25,051 bases of DNA from Chara braunii (Eukaryota; Streptophyta; Charophyceae; Charales; Characeae), in assembly GCA_003427395.1 (NCBI GenBank), contig BFEA01000084.1:764582-789632 (forward strand), read 5' to 3'. The notes under the pieces were generated by a model. The model did no database searches and was not told the origin of the DNA. It worked only from the letters and a program-made list of their open reading frames with translations. Shown here one piece after another: positions 18,151-25,051 of this stretch (the stretch's first letter is position 1; each line of letters starts with the position of its first letter). The position numbers and the translations under genes are program-made.

Positions 18151-18512
18151 ATGGGAACAAATGGTCTGCAGACAAGGCTGGAGTGCTACCACAACACTGA
18201 GGCAGCAACAAAGGAAAGCGACATCTCAGGCCCGAAGCGGAGGAGTGGAATCTTGCCTGACTGCTGGAAAACTACCTATAGGAGTTACAAAGAATGGAGA
18301 GGGAGGCTGGAGACAGCACACATCAACACATGTGTGCTTGCATCGGAAAAGGTCTCGTCAAGGCGCACAGAAGGCACTGTCCCCACAGCGCTAATCTCAA
18401 CACAGGTCGGGGGTTACGGGAGCGAATAGTCAGCAGACAATGTGGGAGTACAACCAGGACACTACGGCAGCAATAAAGGAATGCGACATACGATCGAGAT
18501 CAATAGAGGCGG
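18151..18512 (+). repeat. Imperfect direct repeat in the LINE 3' UTR, 265-bp offset
   Basis: The stretch from 18153 (GGGAACAAATGGTCTGCAGA..) and that from 18418 (GGGAGCGAATAGTCAGCAGA..) share about 80 bp, including CAACACTGAGGCAGCAACAA versus GGACACTACGGCAGCAATAA and AAGCGACATC versus ATGCGACATA. One unit was probably duplicated and has since diverged. Confidence 0.75.
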
Positions 18513-18545
18513 ACTACCCCGCCGAAAGAGGCATCCCTCCCATGT

Positions 18546-18821
18546 GATTTTTTTTTATGCAACATGAGTAGACTAGACCTAGGTTCAATTGGCTAACTGC
18601 AATTTAGGTAAGGGCTGCAGTTCCCAGGGATACGGTTAACGTGAAGGGAATGGGAATTCAGGTTGCAATGCGAGACCATACCACCAGGGAACAGGGCTTG
18701 GTCGAACAAACGAGAGTGAGCTGAAAAGGGAAGGGAGGGCAATATGAGCGGCCCTTAGGGAATACACAGCTCCAAGGATAACTTCAAAAGACCATGACCC
18801 CAGAGACTGTAACTATGTTTT
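18546..18821. other. Spacer after the LINE, nothing recognised
   Basis: Contains a GGTTCAATTGG stretch reminiscent of a tRNA B box, but no matching A box. No gene supported. It leads into the first hairpin repeat copy and may be the body of that element. Confidence 0.4.
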
Positions 18822-18876
18822 AAGGGACACTGGACCCGGTTTCCAGCAGGTGCAGCTCCCCACCAATAGATGGAGC
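18822..18876 (+). repeat. Dispersed two-hairpin repeat, copy A
   Basis: Begins AAGGGACACTGGACCCGGTT and ends ATGGAGC. Hairpin 1 is CTGGA (18830-18834) / TCCAG (18842-18846) with loop CCCGGTT. Hairpin 2 is GCTCC (18855-18859) / GGAGC (18872-18876). An A-rich stretch follows within 20 bp. Nearest relative is copy D at 23343-23399 on the opposite strand. Confidence 0.85.
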
Positions 18877-18929
18877 AGCCCTCCCCCCAAAAAGAAAAGT
18901 TCTTATTTTTTTTTGTGCTGTCCTTTAGA

Positions 18930-19055
18930 GGACGTGGTGCGCAGGCCGCGCGCGCCCCCACTAGGCCGTGGCGCGGCCGCTGGCCTGCAGCCGGCCTCCT
19001 CGGCCGCCGCCGAGGCTGCGGGATCCGCGGCCGATGGAGCCACGTAGCGGAGCAG
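18930..19055. other. Short GC-rich, CpG-rich island
   Basis: About 120 bp made almost only of C and G, with many CpG and a GCGGCCGC octamer, set in ordinary-composition sequence. It directly follows hairpin repeat copy A and its A/T-rich tail. No rRNA or coding match recognised. Confidence 0.7.
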
Positions 19056-19803
19056 GGGATGGAATAGGGTTGCTTGACGGGTACCGGCTAGGGGGAACTC
19101 TTATCAGATGCGACTGGCATTGCGCCGTTGGGTAGTTTAGGTTGTTCGGTGGGTACTGGCTGATGAGGGCGAGCTCTGGCGTGATTGGCATTGGGTAGCG
19201 CTTGTTCACCCCTTTGAGGACGGAGACTGGAGTTCTTGTGGGGGCAAGGAACTTCGGGGTGATGATGGTGCTCACCCCCAGCTGAAAAGCGGTCCTCTGA
19301 ATTTTTTTACGAGGACGGAGTTAGGAAGGATGGATGACACTGGGATGGAGGGAGTTGGGGTGGATGTGATTGGCGCTAAGTATCTTGGCGGGTACCGGCC
19401 ACTTGCTACTAACTCCACCTGGAATAACTTGAGGTTTTTCCTTTCGATGATGGAAGCAGGATCTTTTGGGTCGACTGTTCCAGGGGTTGCATCAACTATC
19501 ATGTTTCCATATTTTCCAGATTTGACAGGGGGAGGTCAGCGGGAGAAGTAGACGGTTGGATATCAAGCGTCCTACTAGTGACGGGCCTAGCTCGTAGGAT
19601 GGAAATAGGGTACAGCAGCAGCGGAGATGGTGGCTCTGCTGCAGTAAGTCTTGCCGGAGTGAGGTAAAGAGGATTGACGGGGGGGTGTTAGTTTTCTGAC
19701 TTTGCCTATTTCTGAAGTTCATCGTAGTAATTTTCTAAGTAGCTCAAATTTTCTTTAGCCAAAGCCGGGTACTCAAACTTTCGAACTTCTATGTAAATTT
19801 CCA
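19056..19803. other. Unassigned region with weak internal repetition
   Basis: GATTGGC.., GGGTACTGGC / GGGTACCGGCC and GAGGACGGAG recur two or three times across 19080-19420, suggesting a diverged short tandem unit. Two minus-strand ORFs (18961-19275, 19272-19502), rich in Pro and Ser, and one plus-strand ORF (19330-19551) overlap here. None carries a motif I recognise and none is supported over the others. Confidence 0.35.
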
Positions 19804-19860
19804 TATGGGACGCTGGGCCCAGTTCCCAGCACATGCTGCTCCCCACGAATAGATTGGAGC
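19804..19860 (+). repeat. Dispersed two-hairpin repeat, copy B
   Basis: TATGGGACGCTGGGCCCAGT start, ATTGGAGC end. Hairpin 1 is GCTGGG (19812-19817) / CCCAGC (19825-19830). Hairpin 2 is GCTCC / GGAGC. Same subfamily as copy C. No A-rich tail follows. Confidence 0.85.
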
Positions 19861-20676
19861 CTTGTTCTTGTACGGAGACTGGATTCGTACTCTTGTACTC
19901 ATACGAGGGTGCGTACGAGGGGATGAGAAGTACATGATCACAACCCTTCAGCTCCAATTTCCTCCCAACATAGGGTTTTTCACCCCACCTAATGTACTAT
20001 TCCATGAACCTGGTTCCCTCCTTAAACCAGCAGTACTTGCCAAAGTGCGCGTATACAGTATACGGCTGGGACTTTCGGGATGAGTGAGTATGGGTTGCTA
20101 GTACAAATTCAGTCAAGTGGAAACGTCATGGTTTTCTCATTTGGCTGGCCATATACATGGCGCGACTTGCGGAAGTGTTTAGGGTGGGTTTCAAATTGTC
20201 CCACTCCCTTCGAAATCTGAGCATCCCAAAAAAGGTAGGTTCAATTGTCCTCTATCACCTAGCCCAACCTGATTCTGAAGCCCCTACAGACAGTGGTCTC
20301 CGTCCACTAATCCTAGGGTCTCGCTGCACTACTCTCCACTCTCTGAAAAAAATCGGAGAGCTTGTGGAGAGCTGAAAAGCTCTCCAAATTCATCATTCAC
20401 CGCCGCACTAACTATCCAGTCTGAGACTTCGAACTCCAGTTCACGAGTGCACTAGAAGACAGGCCTGATTCGCACTTTGTCCGCCCAGACTCCAGGTACA
20501 CTCTCCGAATTTGGAGCATTTTGGATGGGTGGGCCAGGTGGAGGTCCATCTTAAAAACCACCATTGCAGGCTGGGCACTCTCCACCAGGCTAAGCGGAGA
20601 GTGCTTATCCAAGGCAGCTTCTGACAGCTATCCGAAGGTTTTTGAGGGATGGAATCGGATAGTTAGTGCAGCCATC
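19861..20676. other. Unassigned region
   Basis: No supported gene. Short CTCTCC / GGAGAG motifs become frequent from about 20330. A 7-bp palindrome CGTATAC-A-GTATACG lies at 20050-20064. Confidence 0.4.
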
Positions 20677-21088
20677 AAAAACTCTCCAAATTCGGACAGT
20701 GGAGAGTAGTTGAGCGAGACCCCTACTCTCGAAGTTCGGAGAGTGAAACGTTACTCCACGTATTCGCGAATGTTTCACTCGAAAGTTCAGAACACAGTTT
20801 GAGAGTTTGTCAGAATCGGTCTTCGGGAGCCTTTTTCTTCTTCTGTTTTGAAGCGGAACGGCTGTAACAGCTCAAGAATGGAGAAACCTCAGTGGGCCTC
20901 TCTGAACGACCTGAGTATCTTGAGAGCAGACCTCGAGTCGGGACCCAACTGCCACACTTTTCTGTCTTTTTCTGTTGGCTTTTTTTTCGCAGAGAGGAGC
21001 AGTGACACAAATTTTGCTGTTCTCGAGACTCTGACAGCTCTTGAAGGACTCCCGAAAAATTTCGAGTAGACAGTAGTTGAGCGAGACT
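20677..21088 (+). repeat. Diverged direct repeat ending AGTAGTTGAGCGAGAC, two copies
   Basis: The identical 16-mer AGTAGTTGAGCGAGAC ends both copies (20705-20720 and 21072-21087, 367 bp apart). About 25 bp before it is also related (ACTCTCCAAATTCGG.. versus ACTCCCGAAAAATTTCG..), and TCTGACAGCT occurs upstream in each. The rest has diverged. Confidence 0.7.
20741..20780. repeat. Perfect 9-bp inverted repeat
   Basis: GAGTGAAAC (20741-20749) and GTTTCACTC (20772-20780) flank a 22-bp loop. It lies between the two copies of the AGTAGTTGAGCGAGAC repeat. Confidence 0.8.
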
Positions 21089-21880
21089 CTGACAGGCCAG
21101 GATTGTTTTTCTTCCTTTTCTTTCCTGTTTTTTTCTTTTCTTTTCCATTGACAATGTCTAGGTCGGTGTTTTGAAATCCAATGGTTGTGATAAGGACACA
21201 CACTGGATTATGTATTGACCTGTGTTCCGGAATCCGGCGACTGCATGCAATCTTGAGTCCAATTGAATCTGAAAAAAAATGACTCTGTATGCAATTTGTG
21301 CCTGGCCTCCAATCCCTGCAAGGGGTCTTAGCCTACCTGCCAACCTGCCTACCTTATCTTTCTGAGAACAGCACAGAGTCAGGTATTAATAGCTGTATGT
21401 GGCCTGAAGATTTTACCCTGCTAATGGCTGTGATGAACAGTGCTTGAAGTTACCCCTCTGTGGGTTCCATGGAAAAGGTAGTGGGCCCAACCCCTAGCCA
21501 AAGGATCCTCCATCCCCATTCGCCGGCATCTTCTGGCTACTGATCAGGAGCTCAGCCTAAGATCGTTGATGATGCAGGAGGAGCACAAAAAGCCAATCTT
21601 TAGTGGACTGGCCTGTGCTGATGAGAGATGCCTTCCCATCTCTGATGACAAATAATTGCAACCAGAAGTCAAATAATTGGGGGGCCAGACATCTACGCCA
21701 AGGGGAGATGAATCTTCAACCTGTTGCTCAGTGGTCCAAGAACTTCAAGGTCGCTGCTCATCGCTCCAGAAAGGTTGCTGCTCATCGCCTCTCTCATGAT
21801 TCAGTCGACTCCACTTCCGGACGAGCACTGAGCCACTGTTCTGACAGGATTCAAGTGGGACGGGGACAGAGTTGCCTGTG
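21089..21880. other. Unassigned region
   Basis: Contains a T/C-rich run (21105-21148) and otherwise ordinary sequence. No supported gene, RNA or repeat. Confidence 0.4.
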
Positions 21881-21943
21881 GTGGGACCATTTGTGGGACC
21901 CAATTGTGGGACCCAATTGCGGGACCCAGCTATGGGATAAATA
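21881..21943 (+). repeat. 13-bp tandem repeat, about 4 copies
   Basis: GTGGGACCATT (21881), GTGGGACCCAATT (21893 and 21906) and GCGGGACCCAGCT (21919), then a decayed ATGGGATAAATAA. Units are 12-13 bp with a GGGACC core. Confidence 0.92.
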
Positions 21944-22710
21944 ACAGACAAGTGCTGGGACAGATGACACACAGTGGCCAGTTGCGGACTGACTATGCAC
22001 TGTGACAAGCTGTGGATAATGGCAGGATAATTTTGGCCTCGCCAGAGTCGCCACCCCCCTCCCGAATCGGAGAAAGATTCCGGGAGTGCTCTCTATTATG
22101 GAAACTCATTGAATCCCTCTTGAGAGTGCCCTTCGCCACACTGGGCTCTCGAACAGGGCGTGGTGGTATCCAAAAACTGACAGAGGCCACTGCCCGACAA
22201 GTGCAGCCTGACATAACACTCTTGTCCTTCACGGTCGACTTGGAAATTTCAAGACCTAGCTTGGAGGCCGGCCCGAGGTATCTCGAAAGTGGCAATCTGC
22301 AGGCATGCATCAAAAGGAAGCTCGAGAGTACACTCGAGCCCACTTCTCTAATAGCTCTCAAACTCATTTTTGGGAGCTGAATCTGAGAGTGTATGTGGCC
22401 ATGCTGGATGTCTGAAAACACCGATTTTGAGAGTGGTGTGGCGAGGCCCTTTCAATGGCTTGGCCACTCAAGCTACCTTTCTTTTCATGACATTGTGTGC
22501 TTTTTCAAGAAACATGTTACTCCTTTGGGACATCCGTTAAACCACCAGTACATTTGGGCCTCTTGTATGAGGTGCATTGAATTTTCCCCTGCATGCCAAG
22601 CTTTGTCGAAACGCCAGCGCGGCATTTTCGTTTTCATTTTGGTTGGTGCCACCTGCCATTTTGGTTCTGTTGCCCCGAGCCTCCGATGTTTTCGGAGAGG
22701 CTTGAACGTG
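21944..22710. other. Unassigned region
   Basis: CTCGAGAG / CTCTCGA-type motifs continue to about 22440. A 137-codon plus-strand ORF (22393-22806) runs into the U6-like sequence and has no family features. Nothing is assigned. Confidence 0.4.
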
Positions 22711-22712
22711 AT

Positions 22713-22803
22713 TCTCTACTTGGCTGGGGGCATATACTGGTGGTTTAGAATTGGAACAATAGAGGGAAGATTAGCATGGCCCCTGTGCATGGATGACCCA
22801 CAA
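22713..22803 (+). ncRNA. U6 snRNA-like sequence, probable retropseudogene
   Basis: Matches the conserved core of U6, the catalytic spliceosomal snRNA. CATATACT, an insertion of about eight bases, then AATTGGAAC, then AGATTAGCATGGCCCCTG (22767-22784) with GCA and GGATGAC after it. The AGC triad within TTAGCATGG is intact, but the ACAGAGA box reads TAGAGGG, the 5' stem-loop is degraded, the 3' end diverges after about 22803 and there is no terminal T run. No TATA box or snRNA upstream element is seen within 60 bp. This fits a reverse-transcribed copy. CATATACT is the common form outside land plants. Confidence 0.8.
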
Positions 22804-22945
22804 TAAGGAGAGAGGGAAGTTTAACCTGTTTAGTTTCTGAACAGGGGCCACTCAGACTACCGTACTCAGTCGGGTGTGTGGTTCCACTAGCAAGAGAATA
22901 GGACCGAAGTTGGCCCCGGTATCTCAAATGACTTGTGTAACTCTA

Positions 22946-23002
22946 TATGGGACGCTGGGCCCGGTTCCCAGCACGTGCTGCTCCCCACGAAAAGACTGGA
23001 GC
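22946..23002 (+). repeat. Dispersed two-hairpin repeat, copy C
   Basis: Hairpin 1 is GCTGGG (22954-22959) / CCCAGC (22967-22972) with loop CCCGGTT. A 12-bp palindrome CAGCACGTGCTG overlaps its 3' arm. Hairpin 2 is GCTCC / GGAGC. The copy is followed after ten bases by a 31-base poly(A), so it lies at the 3' end of a retroposed unit. Confidence 0.88.
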
Positions 23003-23010
23003 ATTTTTCC

Positions 23011-23011
<1 letters not shown>

Positions 23012-23042
<31 letters not shown>
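23012..23042 (+). repeat. Poly(A) tract, 31 bases
   Basis: Uninterrupted A run directly downstream of hairpin repeat copy C. Read as the tail of a retroposed transcript. Confidence 0.97.
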
Positions 23043-23044
<2 letters not shown>

Positions 23045-23178
23045 ACGGAAGTTGAACTGTGAGACGTCGCCGCGTGGGACACTTTTATTTTTCCCCTACC
23101 AACTTCGTCTTAGGCACAATTCAGGGGTGATACGCATCTCCTGGATTATTATTGTGGCCTCGCTAGTAAAAAATTATG

Positions 23179-23194
23179 ATCTATTGGTGGGGAG
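23179..23194 (-). repeat. Dispersed two-hairpin repeat, partial copy E
   Basis: ATCTATTGGTGGGGAG on the plus strand is identical over 16 bases to the hairpin-2 region of copy D. The rest of the motif is absent. Confidence 0.55.
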
Positions 23195-23252
23195 ATTCTG
23201 AAGGACATCAGGGATGAAGAGTGAGTTGAGTTCTCAGCAGGGCAGTCACTGC

Positions 23253-23279
23253 TTTTTTTTTTTTTTTTTTTTTTTTTTT
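23253..23279 (-). repeat. Poly(T) tract, 27 bases (poly(A) on the minus strand)
   Basis: Uninterrupted T run. On the minus strand it is the A tail located about 65 bp downstream of hairpin repeat copy D. Confidence 0.97.
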
Positions 23280-23294
23280 CTAACACCCCCTTCA

Positions 23295-23332
23295 GTGCTA
23301 GCAGTACTGATAAGGGCAGCCACTGCTAGCAC
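23295..23332. repeat. Perfect 11-bp inverted repeat
   Basis: GTGCTAGCAGT (23295-23305) and ACTGCTAGCAC (23322-23332) flank a 16-bp loop. It lies between copy D of the hairpin repeat and the poly(T) tract, so it is part of that retroposed copy's 3' end. Confidence 0.9.
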
Positions 23333-23342
23333 CTGGGGAGAG

Positions 23343-23399
23343 GCTCCATCTATTGGTGGGGAGCATCACCTGCTGGAAAACAGGTCCAGTGTCCCTTAT
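23343..23399 (-). repeat. Dispersed two-hairpin repeat, copy D
   Basis: On the minus strand it begins TAAGGGACACTGGACCTGTT and ends ATGGAGC. Hairpin 1 is CTGGA/TCCAG, hairpin 2 GCTCC/GGAGC. Closest to copy A. A 27-base A tail follows downstream on that strand. Confidence 0.87.
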
Positions 23400-25051
23400 G
23401 CAGAAATAATACAGAAACATTTGAAAGCATCCGAAAAAAAACGCCTACCAGCATTGATTACTCTGGATTCCAGAGGATTGACTGAGCAGGTTGAGGAAGG
23501 GCTCTCCGTCTGTATCCACCTACCCTTTCAATGCTTCAGTGACCCCTTTTTCTGTAAGCAAAAATTGGGTGGGGTGTGACGAACTACTTTCTGTTTTGCG
23601 CGACTTTCTGCCCGATTGCATTTTGGGCGCTGGGGGAAGGGGCATGATCCTATTACAAAAGTACCCCCATTCTTTTCCTTTTTTCCTTGTTTTGTGAAAA
23701 CTTGGTGCCATGGCGGTTGGTACTTAGGACGCGCCTGAGCAAGCGCAGAAATAACCGTTGACGCAGCCTTTTTCTTTTTCTGTTGGGAATGGGGAAGAGA
23801 ACTTTGGCGCGGTCATGGCATGGGAAATCTTTTTGAATTTTGAAATGCTGGGGAAAATACGAAAGCGATAGGAATTAGGACTTTAATTAGATTAGGATTT
23901 TGGGGTCGTCGTATTTTCTTTGTGGTAACTGAACGGTGTTCCTTACTCGCGGTCGCGCGCTCCACTACGCTGCGTCCCGCACTCTGCTCTCCCTGCGCCT
24001 TAATTCTAATCTCAACTGCAATCTCCTCTTGTTCCTCCCTCTATGAGTGCGGGTGTAACTGTAATCTTCTCGCCTCTAGTTTCTCCGCGCGCCGAAACGT
24101 GCAGCCCCTCTCCCTCCATCTCACTGGCCACAACGGTGCATGACTGGATCGATCCGTGGAGAGTGGCTACATCCCCCAAGCCGCGACCCAGACATGCCAA
24201 CCGCAGACACTTCCTTCTCTTTTCTTTTCCCCTGCCTCAGCCTAGTCCCGACTATCTCACGCTGATGCTAATAGCTATAAATTTTGCAAACAGGACCAAA
24301 TTTCTCTCTAACCAAAATTGGAAGGTTAGCGCGGGCGAGAGGATCGGCTAACGGGTAGGATCTGAAGAAGAGGTGAGTTCAGAGTTGGGCAATCTGACGG
24401 GCTGGCAGTGAGTGTGCCGGATTGCAGTGTGCCGACGACGGACTGTGGAACACAGGCGAATCCGGCGTGCGTACTCGCACTAAGCGAGGTGACGACTTCG
24501 AGTTGCTGGGAGGTGCGAGGCTACGGACTGCCTGCATGGGAGCGAGAAGGGGGATGGTGAGGAAGAGAGAGATAGAGAGAGAGCGTGGGTTGCTGGGGTG
24601 TACGATATTTCTCTCTTGTCCCTCTCGAATTTTTTGAATTAGGAACGACGAGTTTCGTCATTCCAATTTTTGTAATTACAAACGGGCGTATGACTGTATA
24701 AATTTTGCCCGTCCTCCGGAGTGCCTGTCACATTTCTTTCCTCATTTGAGTGATGTTGGCTATGGTGATCGCGGTTTTGATCGCTTTATTTTTATGATTT
24801 TTTATCGCGTGTATCTATGTGCGCTCACCTCCTGATTATGATTGGAAAAGATTGATGTTTGTCTGAGACCAGTTTGTTGAAGTACAAGAGAAGGGATGTT
24901 AGTCATTTTTGTTCAACGTTTGATGAAGGGAACTTATGCGAGCTCGTGCCTGCGCTACGACTCGCTGACAACACGGCCCGTAGTGTATACACGTTGGCGG
25001 CAGCGTTGTCACGCGGAGATCCCCAGGGCCCAAGCCGGGGTAGGGGTTTCA
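23400..25051. other. Unassigned region
   Basis: No supported gene. 23930-24240 is C/T-rich with short overlapping ORFs. A consensus-like 5' splice site (AGAGGTGAGTT) is at about 24370 on the plus strand without a convincing exon before it. Short AT-rich TATAAATTTTG motifs are near 24275 and 24697. A short purine microsatellite (GAGAGA) is at about 24565-24583. Confidence 0.4.
24642..24664. repeat. Imperfect inverted repeat
   Basis: GGAA-C-GACGA, loop GTT, TCGTC-A-TTCC: nine pairs with one C/A mismatch. It has no run of T directly after it that would make it a terminator. Function unknown. Confidence 0.7.

Larger units (their letters stand above)
16340..18545 (+). mobile_element. Non-LTR retrotransposon, 3' portion with 3' UTR
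   Basis: ORF2 C-terminal part followed by about 540 bp of non-coding sequence ending near a nine-base T run at about 18548. No poly(A) tail or clear target-site duplication was found, so the 3' boundary is approximate. Orientation is opposite to the 5' portion at 6796-14480 and head to head with it. Confidence 0.8.

Noticed and set aside
22393-22806. 137-codon plus-strand ORF
   Set aside because: Its end runs through the U6-like sequence and it has no recognisable domain.
24043-24351. 102-codon plus-strand ORF before a splice-donor-like AGAGGTGAGTT
   Set aside because: The ORF ends before the donor, lies in C/T-rich sequence and has no family feature; not enough for an exon call.

Overview
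This is a non-coding-rich eukaryotic nuclear window dominated by decayed mobile and organellar DNA. The evidence is a LINE-type retrotransposon with apurinic endonuclease and reverse transcriptase domains, a U6 snRNA-like retrocopy with a poly(A) tail, many micro- and minisatellites, and no operon or ribosome-binding-site structure. I see no intact host protein gene. The host cannot be named: the LINE ORF1 (gag-like fold plus CCHC knuckle) recalls L1 elements of the green lineage, but the U6-like sequence has the CATATACT form seen outside land plants.

Layout. (1) 1-4141 is AT-rich. It carries an ORF resembling mitochondrial ATP synthase subunit c on the minus strand (415-696), a stretch resembling the 3' end of LSU rRNA (about 700-965, plus) and, in collinear order on the plus strand, about ten short blocks resembling conserved SSU rRNA segments (1262-4141). 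I read this as an old nuclear copy of mitochondrial DNA (numt), enlarged by insertions that include a (TA)n microsatellite and a T-rich tract. (2) 4142-6735 is strongly G+T-biased, with a 51-bp G-rich minisatellite, a 65/29-bp minisatellite, (TG)n and (AATC)n, plus a short protein-like but broken stretch near 5.0-5.6 kb. (3) 6796-14435 (minus) is the 5' part of a large LINE: a very long ORF1 of about 1,495 codons with a gag-like region, CCHC knuckle and glutamine-rich coiled region, then ORF2 with EN and RT. (4) 14500-16130 holds tandem repeats (87 bp; 133/404 bp). (5) 16395-18545 (plus) is the 3' part of a LINE ORF2 with a zinc-binding (zf-RVT) motif and a 3' UTR. Parts 3 and 5 lie head to head and carry complementary, nearly abutting portions of one ORF2, the geometry expected from a twin-primed 5' inversion. 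(6) 18546-25051 is a mosaic with four and a half copies of a short dispersed element that can fold into two hairpins with a covarying base pair, a U6-like retrocopy ending in a poly(A) tail, a GC-rich island, a diverged duplicated segment and smaller repeats.

Nothing in the window works as an active pathway. The LINE halves explain the machinery that could have mobilised the poly(A)-tailed U6-containing copy and the short hairpin repeat, but both LINE ORFs are broken by stops, and ORF2 also by frameshifts.
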